A stretch of 64,000 nucleotides of DNA from contig QCJM01000003.1 of assembly GCA_003216035.1 (NCBI GenBank), forward strand, positions 113,118 through 177,117. Direction: 5' to 3'. The notes beneath the pieces were generated by a model that ran no database searches, had not been told where the DNA came from, and saw only the letters and a list, made by a program, of their open reading frames with translations. The position numbers and the translations under genes are program-made. Position 1 is the first letter of the stretch, and the number at the start of each line of letters is the position of its first letter. Below are positions 48,309 to 57,688 of this stretch, piece after piece. This DNA comes from Prochlorococcus sp. AG-409-B13 (GTDB lineage: Bacteria; Cyanobacteriota; Cyanobacteriia; PCC-6307; Cyanobiaceae).

Positions 48309-49544
48309 ATGAAAGCGCTTTTTGTTGACTGCCCTACAGGACTTGCTGGAGACATGCTTTTGGCAGCATTCCTGGATTTAGGTGTGCCCTCTAAGGTAAT
48401 AAATAAACCTCTTTCTTTAATGGGTCTAGAGAAGTCTTTTAATTTAAAAATTGAAGAAAAGAAGACTTTTAACCTTAGAGGATTAATGGCCTCAGTTGAT
48501 TCTTTAGAGGTTCATACCCCTAAAAGGAATTGGCATGAAATAAGGAGACTTATTTGTAATGCTTCATTAGAACCAGAGCTTAAAAAAATGATATTAGAGG
48601 TTTTTCAAGCTCTTGCTGAGGCTGAGGCCTCTGTTCATGGTCAAAAGGTTGATGAGGTCCATTTTCATGAGGTCGGAGCTATAGATTCTTTGGTGGATGT
48701 TGTTGGAGTTTGTGCGTCAGTCAGGCATCTCAATCCAAAGGAAATTTTTTGTGGAGTCCCTCCGGTTGGCTATGGACAGGTTGAGACTTCTCACGGATTA
48801 TTGCCGGTTCCTGTTCCAGCTGTTCTTCAATTAGCTAAGAATCATCAGGTTCCAGTTTATGGAGGACGTGATTCTCCCCATGGGGAGTTGACTACACCAA
48901 CAGGGCTTGCATTGATGGCGGTGCTTGCGAGTGATTTCACTCAGCCTTCGCTTATGCGTATCCATTCTATTGGAATTGGATTGGGCCATCGAAAATTGGA
49001 CCGACCTAACATTTTAAGGATTTGTGAAATTGATGAGCAGTCTTCTGTAGAAATCGACCCTGAATTGAATGAGCTAAATTGGCAGCCTTTTGTATTGCAG
49101 GAGACATGGATTGACGATTCTACTCCTGAAGATATTTCAGCTTTAGCTGATGAATTAAGGAGATGTGGTGCACTTGATGTTATATGTCAATCAGTACTAA
49201 TGAAGAAAGGCCGGCAGGGCGTTCACCTCGCTGCAATTGTGCCTCAAGAAAAAGCACATGATTTGCGATTGTTATGGTTATCTAAGAGTTCAAGTATTGG
49301 CCTTAGAGAGCGAATAGAAGGCCGTTGGACCTTGCCTCGTCGAAGAGGATATTGTGTTACCCCTCTAGGGAGGGTAGGCGTTAAGCAGGTTCGCAGGCCC
49401 GATGGCGTTTTATCGATCAAGCCTGAACATGATGAGCTACTTCGTATCAGTATTGAATCAGGACATTCCTTGGAGAAGGTTCGCAAACTAGTCCTTATTT
49501 CTTCAGAAGCTGATTTTTTCCCGTATGAGGACTGGTCATGGTGA
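48309..49544 (+). CDS. larC: nickel-pincer cofactor insertion protein LarC
   Basis: A 411-residue DUF111/LarC protein: DCPTGLAGDMLLAAFLDLG at the start, VDEVHFHEVGAIDSLVDVVG near residue 120, and YGQVETSHGLLPVPVPAV further on. LarC inserts nickel into the pincer cofactor of lactate racemase with LarB and LarE. No larA, larB or larE gene lies in this window. The last 7 bases overlap the start of the next gene. Confidence 0.9.
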   Translation: MKALFVDCPTGLAGDMLLAAFLDLGVPSKVINKPLSLMGLEKSFNLKIEEKKTFNLRGLMASVDSLEVHTPKRNWHEIRRLICNASLEPELKKMILEVFQALAEAEASVHGQKVDEVHFHEVGAIDSLVDVVGVCASVRHLNPKEIFCGVPPVGYGQVETSHGLLPVPVPAVLQLAKNHQVPVYGGRDSPHGELTTPTGLALMAVLASDFTQPSLMRIHSIGIGLGHRKLDRPNILRICEIDEQSSVEIDPELNELNWQPFVLQETWIDDSTPEDISALADELRRCGALDVICQSVLMKKGRQGVHLAAIVPQEKAHDLRLLWLSKSSSIGLRERIEGRWTLPRRRGYCVTPLGRVGVKQVRRPDGVLSIKPEHDELLRISIESGHSLEKVRKLVLISSEADFFPYEDWSW

Positions 49545-50521
49545 TCGATTACATTTCTAGGTATCTGACTGGAATGATTATATCTATTAAAAGACTGGTT
49601 CCTTCTATTAATATACGCTTTCTTGTTACAGCTACTAGTCTATTTTTTGTTTTTTTGACAATTACCTCTAATAGAGAAAAGCTTTTAGAAGTTCAATTTA
49701 ATAGGTTCGTGATTGCTTGGCTTTTATTGGGTATTCTGATTAGTTTTATAAGTGTTTTTGTTAATGCTATAGCTTGGAGAAGCTTGCTGATTTGGTTGGG
49801 GTGTAGACATGGTCAAATTGATGAAATTAGACTTTTTGTTAGTAGTAATTTACTTAAGTATTTACCTGGTGGGGTATGGCACTTAGTTGAAAGAATAAGA
49901 GTTGCACGACGTTATATTGGCCTTAGTCAGGCTCTATCTTCTGTTTTGTTAGAGCCTTTTCTAATGGTATCTGCGGCGCTGCTTTTTGTGCCACTTGCTG
50001 GTTGGCAATCGGGTCTAGCTCTATGTTGCTTTATTCCAGCGATGTTATTTATACCAGTTTTTAGAGAGCCTCTATTTGGGAAGTTTGAACGTTTCAAATT
50101 CGCGCAGTTAAAGAAACTTGACTCAAGCAATACTTTGAATGGAGAGATGGTTCGGTTTGGCACTGGTAGAGCAGATTACCCTTGCAAGGCTCTTTTGATT
50201 GAGTTGTTCTTTATTCTCTTTCGCTTTGGTGGTTTCTGGGCTTGTTTAAATGCATTCTCTCTTCCTACCTCTCTAACATTAGGCCAATTATTAGCAGCCT
50301 TTGCTTTGGCTTGGAGTATAGGTCTTGTTGTTCCTGGTGCCCCTGGCGGACTAGGTGTATTTGAGGCTGCTATCTTACTAAGAATTGGCTCTATTGAACC
50401 GGAGGCATCTCTTTTGCTAGCTTTGCTTTGTTATAGAATTATTATTACCATCGCTGATGTTATTGCAGCAATATTTGTTACAGGCAATAAGAATATTTTT
50501 GCCTTGAGGACATTTAAGTAG
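49538..50521 (+). CDS. UPF0104/lysylphosphatidylglycerol-synthase TM-like membrane protein
   Basis: A 327-residue protein with about eight membrane segments and PGAPGGLGVFEAAIL near the C terminus, the conserved Pro/Gly/Glu motif of the LPG synthase membrane region (UPF0104/YbhN). Without the aminoacyl-transferase domain; probably a flippase-like or unknown membrane protein. ATG 49538 lies within the end of larC, indicating coupling. Confidence 0.8.
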   Translation: MVIDYISRYLTGMIISIKRLVPSINIRFLVTATSLFFVFLTITSNREKLLEVQFNRFVIAWLLLGILISFISVFVNAIAWRSLLIWLGCRHGQIDEIRLFVSSNLLKYLPGGVWHLVERIRVARRYIGLSQALSSVLLEPFLMVSAALLFVPLAGWQSGLALCCFIPAMLFIPVFREPLFGKFERFKFAQLKKLDSSNTLNGEMVRFGTGRADYPCKALLIELFFILFRFGGFWACLNAFSLPTSLTLGQLLAAFALAWSIGLVVPGAPGGLGVFEAAILLRIGSIEPEASLLLALLCYRIIITIADVIAAIFVTGNKNIFALRTFK

Positions 50522-50674
50522 GTAAATAGATCGCTATTTAACTTTAGAAGAATCTGTTTCAAATTTGACTATAATGTATTTTTTAAGCCTTTCTCTGATT
50601 GGCTTGTAGGTAGTTGTTATGCGCCTTGGCACTTGTGAGATTTATTCTACTTTGAGTAATTAAGTTTAGAATAA

Positions 50675-52270
50675 TTATTGTGATTTGGCTATCACTTTTG
50701 TTGTGGATTCGTTATGCTCTAGTCCAGGAATAAGTGCTAAGGAAGCTATTAATCCTAGAGAAAGGATAATTAAAGCTGGCACTATAGATTCAGCCATTCG
50801 CTCATCGCTTGCGTATTGGAATATCCGCACTGAGAGGGTGTCAAAATCAAATGGTCTTAGGACAAATGTGAGAGGGAGCTCTTTCAATGTATCTACAAAA
50901 ACAAGAAGTGCTCCTACTGCAATTGGACCTTTAAGAAGAGGTAGATGTATCTTTCTTAATACTTGCGGCCATCTATATCCCAGTCCTGCTGCAGCTTCAT
51001 CGAGACTTGGTGAAAGGCGCTCAAAGGCCGCGTCTAGACCACCTTTTGCTACGGCTAAAAATCTAACGCTGTATCCCCATACTAATAAAATGATAGAAGT
51101 AAATTTCCAAGGATGACTTGAAAAGGAAAGAAGTGCTAGAGCAAGAACTGTCCCTGGGATTGCATATCCAATTCCAGCAAGAAATGTGAGACTTTTCATC
51201 CATCTTTTAGCATTCCACCTTTTTGCAAGAGTCAGGAAAAGAGCAGCTATTACGGCCAAGGTTGCTGCGGCAATGCCAAGGGCAAGACTTCTGATAGTTA
51301 TTACAACAATATCTAGATCAATTCCTTGCCCTAGTTGATCGAGGTTGATGATTGCCCATGCCAAAGGAGTCCCTAGTGTGATTGCAGGAGGAATGAGCCC
51401 AAGGCTTTGAGCCAGGAGTGCTCTTAGCCCAGTTAACTCCCAGCAAGGAGCCTCTCCGCCAGCAACACCTTCTGTCCATCTGCGACTGCGCCTACGAAGT
51501 GTGCGTTCGTAGGCCACTAATGCCATGACTAGCACAAGTGCAATTAATGCAAGACCTACCGCTCCTGCAGGGCTCCCTTGGGCTACCCAGTTTTCGACTA
51601 TTCCTGCAGAGATACTGGGAATATTTAGTAGTTGAACAGCTCCAAGTTCATTGACTACTTCCATTCCCATGAGTGCAATTCCGGCACCAATAGCAGGAAG
51701 GGCCATTGGAAGTGCAATACGTCTGAAACTATTCCAAGGCCCAACCCCAAGGCTTCTGCAGGCATCAAGTTGTCGACGTCCGCAAATTGAGAAACTCTCT
51801 GTGCTCAATAGAAAGACATATGGATATGTTGTGACAGTCATAATTAAAATGGCCCAACCCATTCCATAAATTCTTATTGAATAAATACTGCCTAGATCAA
51901 TAAGCGTGGCGGTAAGTAAGTAGGCCGGGGTGGCTAGCGGTAGCAATTGGGCAATCCTGAGGGCTTTTCTCCCTGGGAATCGGCAGTTCGCAAGTAGCCA
52001 TCCATTGGCGGTGCCAAGAAGACCACCGGCTATTCCGGTGAACAGTAATAAGCACAGAGTCCCTTTTATCTGTCTCGAGCCATCAATCCCCAGACTTACT
52101 GAACCAGTTGATAAGCCATTTATGCCCTCACCTAGAAGACCCAAGAGTGGCCATAAGGCTAGCCCTGCAACGATGATTGCTATCGCAGAGAGAACTCCTC
52201 GCCAAGGGTCCCATTGATAATGGACCAAGGTCTCTAGTTTGTTAGCTGATGGGAGGTCTTGTTGGATCAT
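50675..52270 (-). CDS. futB: iron(III) ABC transporter permease (FutB/FbpB-like)
   Basis: A 531-residue permease formed by two fused permease domains, each with the EAA-like loop (DACRSLGVGPWNSFRRIALPMALPA near residue 170, DEAAAGLGYRWPQVLRKIHLPLLKG near residue 425). This two-in-one form is typical for FbpB/FutB ferric iron systems; thiamine ThiP has the same build, so substrate assignment is by family resemblance. No binding protein or ATPase gene is adjacent. Divergent context, with an AT-rich gap on its 5' side. Confidence 0.82.
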   Translation of the reverse strand: MIQQDLPSANKLETLVHYQWDPWRGVLSAIAIIVAGLALWPLLGLLGEGINGLSTGSVSLGIDGSRQIKGTLCLLLFTGIAGGLLGTANGWLLANCRFPGRKALRIAQLLPLATPAYLLTATLIDLGSIYSIRIYGMGWAILIMTVTTYPYVFLLSTESFSICGRRQLDACRSLGVGPWNSFRRIALPMALPAIGAGIALMGMEVVNELGAVQLLNIPSISAGIVENWVAQGSPAGAVGLALIALVLVMALVAYERTLRRRSRRWTEGVAGGEAPCWELTGLRALLAQSLGLIPPAITLGTPLAWAIINLDQLGQGIDLDIVVITIRSLALGIAAATLAVIAALFLTLAKRWNAKRWMKSLTFLAGIGYAIPGTVLALALLSFSSHPWKFTSIILLVWGYSVRFLAVAKGGLDAAFERLSPSLDEAAAGLGYRWPQVLRKIHLPLLKGPIAVGALLVFVDTLKELPLTFVLRPFDFDTLSVRIFQYASDERMAESIVPALIILSLGLIASLALIPGLEHNESTTKVIAKSQ

Positions 52271-52544
52271 CTGGTAATGGGTGGCTCTGCAAGGGCTTCA
52301 AGGAGATGGGTATGACTTTGAGTTGGGCCTTTTAGTTTGAAGGATAGATAATATTCTTAAGTGCTAAACAAAATGAACCAATTATTTTTTTTAGGTTTGA
52401 GATCTGGCATTTATTTGTTATTTATATCAATCAAAGGATTTTAAGATTATCCACTTTAGATATGGGCGAGTGGAAAAAACCCTTTAATAGAGCAACTTAT
52501 GGGCTTTATTAAAATATTGAATTCATGCAGATAGACTATTAAAA
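52271..52544. other. 274-bp AT-rich gap upstream of futB
   Basis: Presumably the futB promoter and leader, and the 3' side of the 48-aa gene. It is strongly AT-rich with no recognised RNA or ORF. I looked for a Fur-box-like dyad and found no clear match by eye. Confidence 0.4.
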
Positions 52545-52691
52545 TTAAAGTTCATGCCTTCTAACTGGAATTGGAATTAGAGACGGCTCCATTAATCCAC
52601 CTCCGCTGTTGTCGTCATCTGAATCAGCAATTAGAAAGTAGGCAAGTATCAATAATGCAACTAGTGCTAAAGCCGCAACCAGCTCAGGCAT
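52545..52691 (-). CDS. 48-aa single-helix membrane protein, hypothetical
   Basis: ATG 52691 opens 48 codons to TAA at 52545-52547. Residues 3-22 form one membrane helix ([20 protein letters not shown]) followed by an acidic run (DSDDD), a Gly-rich turn and MEPSLIPIPVRR. The topology and length resemble small photosystem or cytochrome-complex subunits, but I cannot assign a family. It is between futB and the CobW gene on the same strand as both. Confidence 0.6.
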   Translation of the reverse strand: MPELVAALALVALLILAYFLIADSDDDNSGGGLMEPSLIPIPVRRHEL

Positions 52692-52964
52692 GATGAACCT
52701 TTAAGGAAGTTCTGGGAAGCTAGCTTACGAAAATTTGTGGGAAATGGGTGGCAAAAAGGAAATCACTTTGCAAAGAGGAATGATCAAGCCCTTTTGATTG
52801 CTTCCAATTCCTGGCTCGTTTTTTGAAGAGGTTTTTGTCCCGCTCCATATAAAGTGGTGATCTGAGTCTGAGAGGCGGCGAGAGTGGGAAGTTAAAGCCT
52901 GAATAAATAAAATAATGATTTAACTTGAAGCAAACTTTGTGAAAAGTTTCTAAGCCCTCTTCGA

Positions 52965-54074
52965 TTAGTCCGTCCTAATATTATTTTCTAAACATAATTG
53001 CAGCTGCTCTCTGATGGTTGAGTGTTCTAATTGACGGCCTATTAATACAAGTTGATTTTTACGCGTGCCCTTCCATTCTGTATCATCAATAGAAAAGCGT
53101 TTGCCTGCCAAGTGAAATATATGTCTACGCTCGCTTTCTTGAAACCAAAGGATTCCCTTCGCGCGAAACACCTCAGGAGGTAATTGATTGTCTAGAAAAT
53201 TTTGGAATTTTCTTAAGGAAAATGGGCTATCACTTTTAAAGGATATTGATGTAAATCCTTCTATATCTGGTTGCTCAGAATTGTGAGTATGTTTAGCAAT
53301 TAAGGCGTGCTGACTACTATTATGGTTTTGGCCTTCCAGGCAAAGACCATGCTCATGATCGCAATCTATATGTGCATTCTTCTTCTTGTTTTGAATCAGT
53401 CCAATTTGGTCTGTTTGAAAAAGACCTACGCTCATTATTAAAGGAAGAGGGACATTGCCTTTTACACAATGCAAAATCCTCGCCTCTTTTTTAATCTCTT
53501 TTAAATCTTTTTCTAAATTTAGTAAATGTTCTTTGGTGACTAAATCGCATTTGTTTAGAAGTAATATATCGCTATATATGACTTGAGCTCTTCCAACGTC
53601 AATCTGCATTATTGAACTGTCAAAATTTTCTACATCAACAACTGTTATAATTGAATCAAGACGTGTTAACTCTCTTAGTTCACTACTGATAAAAGTCATA
53701 GCTACAGGAAGTGGATCAGCTAGTCCAGTAGTCTCTACAACTAAATAATCAACGGAGTTTTCCCTCGTTAAAAGTTTTTGTACTGTTTCTAATAGTTGAC
53801 CATTGATTGAGCAACATATGCACCCATTAGTTAACTCAACCATTTCTTCATCAGAAGAAATAATAAGGTCATTATCGATCCCAATTTCCCCAAACTCATT
53901 AACAAGAACAGCTGTTTTTAGACCTTCTTGATTGGTAAGGATATGGTTAAGAAGAGTGGTTTTGCCTGCGCCAAGAAAGCCCGTGAGGATAGTTACAGGA
54001 ACACTGGGCTTTTGATCTGACAACTCATCTCTCTCTGAAGAGTTCTTGGATGCAGGGACTATTGATGAACTCAT
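52965..54074 (-). CDS. CobW/COG0523-family GTPase, probable metallochaperone
   Basis: A 369-residue protein: Walker A GFLGAGKTT (residues 32-40), metal-binding CICC motif at residues 85-88, NKCDL guanine-specificity motif, and a C-terminal CobW_C domain ending near ERRHIFHLAGKRFS. A His/Asp-rich stretch (around residues 230-268, with DCDHEHG and HTH) may bind zinc. Role is most likely metal delivery under Zn limitation, by family analogy. It is downstream of the PCD gene by 83 bases. Confidence 0.88.
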   Translation of the reverse strand: MSSSIVPASKNSSERDELSDQKPSVPVTILTGFLGAGKTTLLNHILTNQEGLKTAVLVNEFGEIGIDNDLIISSDEEMVELTNGCICCSINGQLLETVQKLLTRENSVDYLVVETTGLADPLPVAMTFISSELRELTRLDSIITVVDVENFDSSIMQIDVGRAQVIYSDILLLNKCDLVTKEHLLNLEKDLKEIKKEARILHCVKGNVPLPLIMSVGLFQTDQIGLIQNKKKNAHIDCDHEHGLCLEGQNHNSSQHALIAKHTHNSEQPDIEGFTSISFKSDSPFSLRKFQNFLDNQLPPEVFRAKGILWFQESERRHIFHLAGKRFSIDDTEWKGTRKNQLVLIGRQLEHSTIREQLQLCLENNIRTD

Positions 54075-54157
54075 TGACCTATAGAAGCAGAGCCGAAAAA
54101 ATGGGAGGATTTTCCCCTCTCTTCAATACTGCCAGGAGAGTATCTTTTTTGCTCCCT

Positions 54158-54451
54158 TTATTTCGCCTCAAGCTTGTTTATAGCTTGAGCGAGCTGTACA
54201 TCACGAATGCTCACCCCTCCAAGGTCATGTGTTGTCAACTCGATAGTCACGCTTGCATAGACGTTGCTCCAATTCGGGTGATGATTCATTGCTTCAGCTA
54301 AAAGGGCGACTTTTGTCATGAAGCCAAATGCTTCTATGAAGTTGTTGAAGCTCCATTTACTTTGAAGCTTGGCTTCTTTAATTTCCCATCCATGAAGTTT
54401 GTCGACTACAGAAGAAAGCTCCTCAGCATTTAGCAGTTTGGATTCGATCAA
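54158..54451 (-). CDS. pterin-4a-carbinolamine dehydratase
   Basis: A 97-residue protein from TTG 54451: [20 protein letters not shown] and the active-site region [17 protein letters not shown], then TTHDLGG, are the PCD hallmarks. The frame continues to 54643 but the extra residues are not PCD-like, and the known N terminus aligns just after the TTG. It recycles oxidised pterins and also occurs near CobW genes in cyanobacteria. Likely operon with the downstream CobW gene. Confidence 0.85.
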   Translation of the reverse strand: MIESKLLNAEELSSVVDKLHGWEIKEAKLQSKWSFNNFIEAFGFMTKVALLAEAMNHHPNWSNVYASVTIELTTHDLGGVSIRDVQLAQAINKLEAK

Positions 54452-54611
54452 GGTGTTTTTAGTTGCTTTGATTATTTTCGCTACTCGGGTCGTGAATATG
54501 ATTAAAAGTAAGCCTAAATTTGCATTGCCACTTGTAACTTCTGCAAGATTGAGTCTGGGCTTTTTGGATTTAGTGTTTATTTCTTTTAAATGCATTGCAT
54601 TCCCTAGTAGT

Positions 54612-55103
54612 TCAGCGGTGTTGGCTTGTGATAAAAGCATCATTTTTTTCTTGCTTTTCCCCTATCGCATGAAGACTGACTCTTCTGGTGTGATTTTTCA
54701 TACGGTGCTCCCAGAGATAAACTGCTTGCCAAGTTCCGAGCACCAGCTTGGAAGCTTGAATGCTGAAGCTCAGGCAACTGCAAGTTAGTGCGGTGCGTAT
54801 ATGTGCAGGCATATCGTCCATTCCTTCGTCAGAGTGTAAGTAGGAGTTCCTTTCACCTTGCCCACTAATTGCGCGGAAACCTTCTTCAGGCACAAGGGCC
54901 TTCATATAGCAAGAGAGGTCTTTAAGTACATTGGGATCAGCATTTTCATTTATGGTGAGACTGCAACTTGTGTGATGTAAATAAACTATCAAGATACCCT
55001 TTGATATTTGTTTTTTGATAATCCAATTATTTATTGAGGGGGTGATGTCAGTGAAACCTTCTCCTGAGGTCTGGAATGAAAGCTCACAAATTATTTGCTC
55101 CAT
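54612..55103 (-). CDS. YjbQ family (UPF0047) protein
   Basis: A 163-residue protein: [21 protein letters not shown] and SEGMDD-like segment [17 protein letters not shown], and [13 protein letters not shown], are the UPF0047/YjbQ signature with its conserved His/Asp/Glu residues. Homologues have low thiamine-phosphate synthase activity; physiological role uncertain. It lies 160 bases upstream of the PCD gene on the same strand. Confidence 0.9.
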   Translation of the reverse strand: MEQIICELSFQTSGEGFTDITPSINNWIIKKQISKGILIVYLHHTSCSLTINENADPNVLKDLSCYMKALVPEEGFRAISGQGERNSYLHSDEGMDDMPAHIRTALTCSCLSFSIQASKLVLGTWQAVYLWEHRMKNHTRRVSLHAIGEKQEKNDAFITSQHR

Positions 55104-55390
55104 GGGTGTGCTATAGACTCTTGTCTGGTTATCAATTAGAACATGACTATATGCAAGTAAAAGCTGAGAAACAAGTTTTATTTATGCTCGGAAATGACTT
55201 TAGAAGCTTTTTAAATAATCCTTAATGAAGGTATTAACCAAGAAGTTCTAGACAGGTGCACTATTAATTAATGACTTTAGATTTGTTTTGGTTTCCTTCT
55301 TGTTTGATTAGTAAAGGTGGACATCTGGCGGCAATTGCTGGGCTTAGCTCCATATTCTGCTTATGGTTCTTGAAGTGATGGATCCAGCTT

Positions 55391-56941
55391 TTGCCTGCGT
55401 TCGCTTGGCAGCGACTTGGGGAGTATCTACGTGAGACCCAGCTTCTAGGTTCAATTCAGAGAACCCTTTATTGGGACCAGAACACAAGGATGCCGCCTTC
55501 AGGAGCTTCTTGGAGGGGGGAGCAGCTCAGCCTTCTTGCAAAATACTTGCATGCGCGTCAGAGCAGTGAACATTTTCAGGAATTAGTTCTCGCAGCCAAA
55601 ACTGAATTTGAGATTTCGCGTGATTTAGGAGAGCTGGATCAAAAACAGATTTTGGAACGATGCAGAAATATAGAGCTTCTCGAGCAAGACCTGGTTCGCC
55701 AGCAGCGCCTTGATTCTGAATTGGTAGGGCAGCTTGCTAGCGCCCAAGCTGAGGGGTACAACCTTTGGCAGGAGGCTAGAACAAGAGTTGATTTTTCTAT
55801 ATTTGCACCTGCGCTTAGGCATTTAATAGATCTTCGTAAGGAGCAGGCTTGTCAACTTGCGGAACCAAGAAGTTGCTGGGAAACATTGGCCCAGCCTTTT
55901 GAGCCGGATTTGACTAGCTCTCGTCTTAAGGAATTATTTGATCCATTGCGGAAATCTCTCCCTGAGCTCATTTTGAAGGTTAAAACCTTAGATCGACCTT
56001 CTAGAGGTATTTGGGATCTTGATGAATTGACTCAACAGAACCTTTCTGACCTTTTACTGAGGGAATGGGGGAGGGACCCACGTATTTCGTCAGTAGCTAG
56101 ATCACCTCACCCATTTTCTATAACTCTTGGCCCTAAGGATTTTCGACTTACAACTCGTGTGGTAAGTGGCCAACCTCTTTCCTGTTTTCTTGCTACGGCA
56201 CATGAATGGGGACATTCTCTGTATGAGCAGGGCTTGCCTTCTCAAAGTCATCAATGGTTTGCGTGGCCTTTGGGGCAGGCGACATCTATGGCTTTGCACG
56301 AAAGCCAGTCATTGTTTTGGGAAAATAGAGTTGCACGTAGTCGTGCCTTTTCAGAGCGCTTTTGGCCTCATTTTGCTAAGGCCGGTGCTCCAATTAATTC
56401 AGGACTTGATTTATGGCTTGCGATGAATCCATTGGTACCAGGCTTGAATCGTGTTGAGGCTGATGAAATAAGTTATGGGTTGCATATCTTGATAAGAACA
56501 GACTTAGAAATTGCGCTGCTAGAAGAAGATATGGAAGTAGAAGATTTGCCTGGAGAGTGGAACAATCGTTATCAAGAATTACTAGGGGTTTCTCCAAGTA
56601 ATGATTTAGAGGGGTGCTTGCAAGATGTGCATTGGAGTGAGGGACAGTTTGGTTACTTCCCTTCTTATCTCCTTGGACATCTTATTAGTGCACAGCTATC
56701 TGAAGCTATGGCCCAGGGGCTTAAGGAGCTTGGCTTGGAAGGAGAGGATCCAATAGCAACTTGTATTCAATTGGGGAATGAATCAATGCTTCTTTCTTGG
56801 TTGAGACAGAAGGTGCACCTTCATGGTCGTCAAATGAATGCAGAAGAGCTTGTGGAAAAGGTTACAGGGAAGCCATTGTCCAGTGTTCCTTTCCTTAGCC
56901 ACCTAGAGGAAAAATTCAAGATGATTAGTGCTAAACCTTAG
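55391..56941 (+). CDS. carboxypeptidase M32 (thermostable carboxypeptidase 1 type)
   Basis: A 516-residue zinc metallopeptidase with the HEWGH motif at residue 271 (HExxH), a downstream glutamate-bearing segment LHESQSLFWENRVAR near residue 299, and a helical N terminus. It trims C-terminal residues of peptides. Starts at TTG 55391 after a 288-bp gap; no ATG in frame nearby. It precedes ppa by 26 bases. Confidence 0.9.
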   Translation: MPAFAWQRLGEYLRETQLLGSIQRTLYWDQNTRMPPSGASWRGEQLSLLAKYLHARQSSEHFQELVLAAKTEFEISRDLGELDQKQILERCRNIELLEQDLVRQQRLDSELVGQLASAQAEGYNLWQEARTRVDFSIFAPALRHLIDLRKEQACQLAEPRSCWETLAQPFEPDLTSSRLKELFDPLRKSLPELILKVKTLDRPSRGIWDLDELTQQNLSDLLLREWGRDPRISSVARSPHPFSITLGPKDFRLTTRVVSGQPLSCFLATAHEWGHSLYEQGLPSQSHQWFAWPLGQATSMALHESQSLFWENRVARSRAFSERFWPHFAKAGAPINSGLDLWLAMNPLVPGLNRVEADEISYGLHILIRTDLEIALLEEDMEVEDLPGEWNNRYQELLGVSPSNDLEGCLQDVHWSEGQFGYFPSYLLGHLISAQLSEAMAQGLKELGLEGEDPIATCIQLGNESMLLSWLRQKVHLHGRQMNAEELVEKVTGKPLSSVPFLSHLEEKFKMISAKP

Positions 56942-56967
56942 GATGATCAGCTGTACTTTCTTTAAGG

Positions 56968-57555
56968 ATGGCCAACATCGATCAGGCCCCAAGCCGCAGC
57001 ATGCCAAATATGCTTCATGTGTTGCCAGCTTTTGCGGATGAAGCAGAGTTGAGGCTGAATACGATTGTTGAGCTCAACTCCAACACAATTAATAAATATG
57101 AGCTGATCACTGAAACAGGCCATCTCAAGCTTGATCGTGTTGGCTATTCCTCTTTGGCTTACCCTTTTGCTTATGGATGTATCCCTCGTACATGGGATGA
57201 AGATGGAGATCCTTTGGATATTGAGATCGTTGGGGTGACAGAGCCTTTGATTCCAGGATCAATTGTTGAAGCGAAAATTATCGGGGTAATGACTTTTGAT
57301 GATGGAGGGGAGGTTGATGACAAGGTTATTGCCGTACTGGCTGATGATAAGCGAATGGACCATATAATTAGTTTTGAACAGCTTGGTGAACACTGGTTAA
57401 AGGAGACTAAGTACTATTGGGAACATTATAAAGATCTGAAGAAGCCAGGTTCATGTAGGGTTAACGGTTTTTTTGGAGTAAGTAAGGCTGTTGAAATTAT
57501 CAAGGCTTGCGAGGCTAGATATCTTAATGATATCGATCCAAAATTGACTGATTAA
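56968..57555 (+). CDS. ppa: inorganic pyrophosphatase (family I)
   Basis: A 195-residue soluble pyrophosphatase: the metal-binding DEDGDPLDIEIVG (DxDPxD) near residue 75 and the later DDGGEVDDK and KPGSCRVNG complete the active site. It drives biosynthesis by removing PPi. Length is normal apart from a 15-20-residue N-terminal extension. Same strand as the M32 gene, convergent on hemC. Confidence 0.95.
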   Translation: MANIDQAPSRSMPNMLHVLPAFADEAELRLNTIVELNSNTINKYELITETGHLKLDRVGYSSLAYPFAYGCIPRTWDEDGDPLDIEIVGVTEPLIPGSIVEAKIIGVMTFDDGGEVDDKVIAVLADDKRMDHIISFEQLGEHWLKETKYYWEHYKDLKKPGSCRVNGFFGVSKAVEIIKACEARYLNDIDPKLTD

Positions 57556-57598
57556 ATCGAACTAACTATAGAGAATTTTATAAAAATCTATGAGAGAT

Positions 57599-57633
57599 TA
57601 TATCTAGATTATTGCTCTAATAATCTAGATATA
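57599..57633. terminator. AT-rich perfect hairpin between ppa and hemC
   Basis: Arms 57599-57613 and 57619-57633 are exact complements (15 bp, core atatctagattatt) around the 5-base loop gctct. It lies between two convergent genes, so a bidirectional terminator role is likely even though it is AT-rich. Confidence 0.6.
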
Positions 57634-57688
57634 TAATTAGCCTTTGCCCCCTGCTTGAAAGATAAGAAGCTAAATTTTCTTAAATAGC

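Noticed and set aside
52720..52848. 42-residue minus-strand ORF in the gap before the CobW gene
   Set aside because: ATG-to-TAG frame with basic composition but no Shine-Dalgarno and no protein-like pattern; not supported.
54399..54788. 129-residue plus-strand ORF over PCD and YjbQ
   Set aside because: It is a shadow of the two minus-strand genes, both of which have strong family motifs.
55193..55281. 12-bp direct repeat AATGACTTTAGA, 77 bases apart
   Set aside because: Single pair in AT-rich spacer; no sign of a mobile element, and chance is likely.
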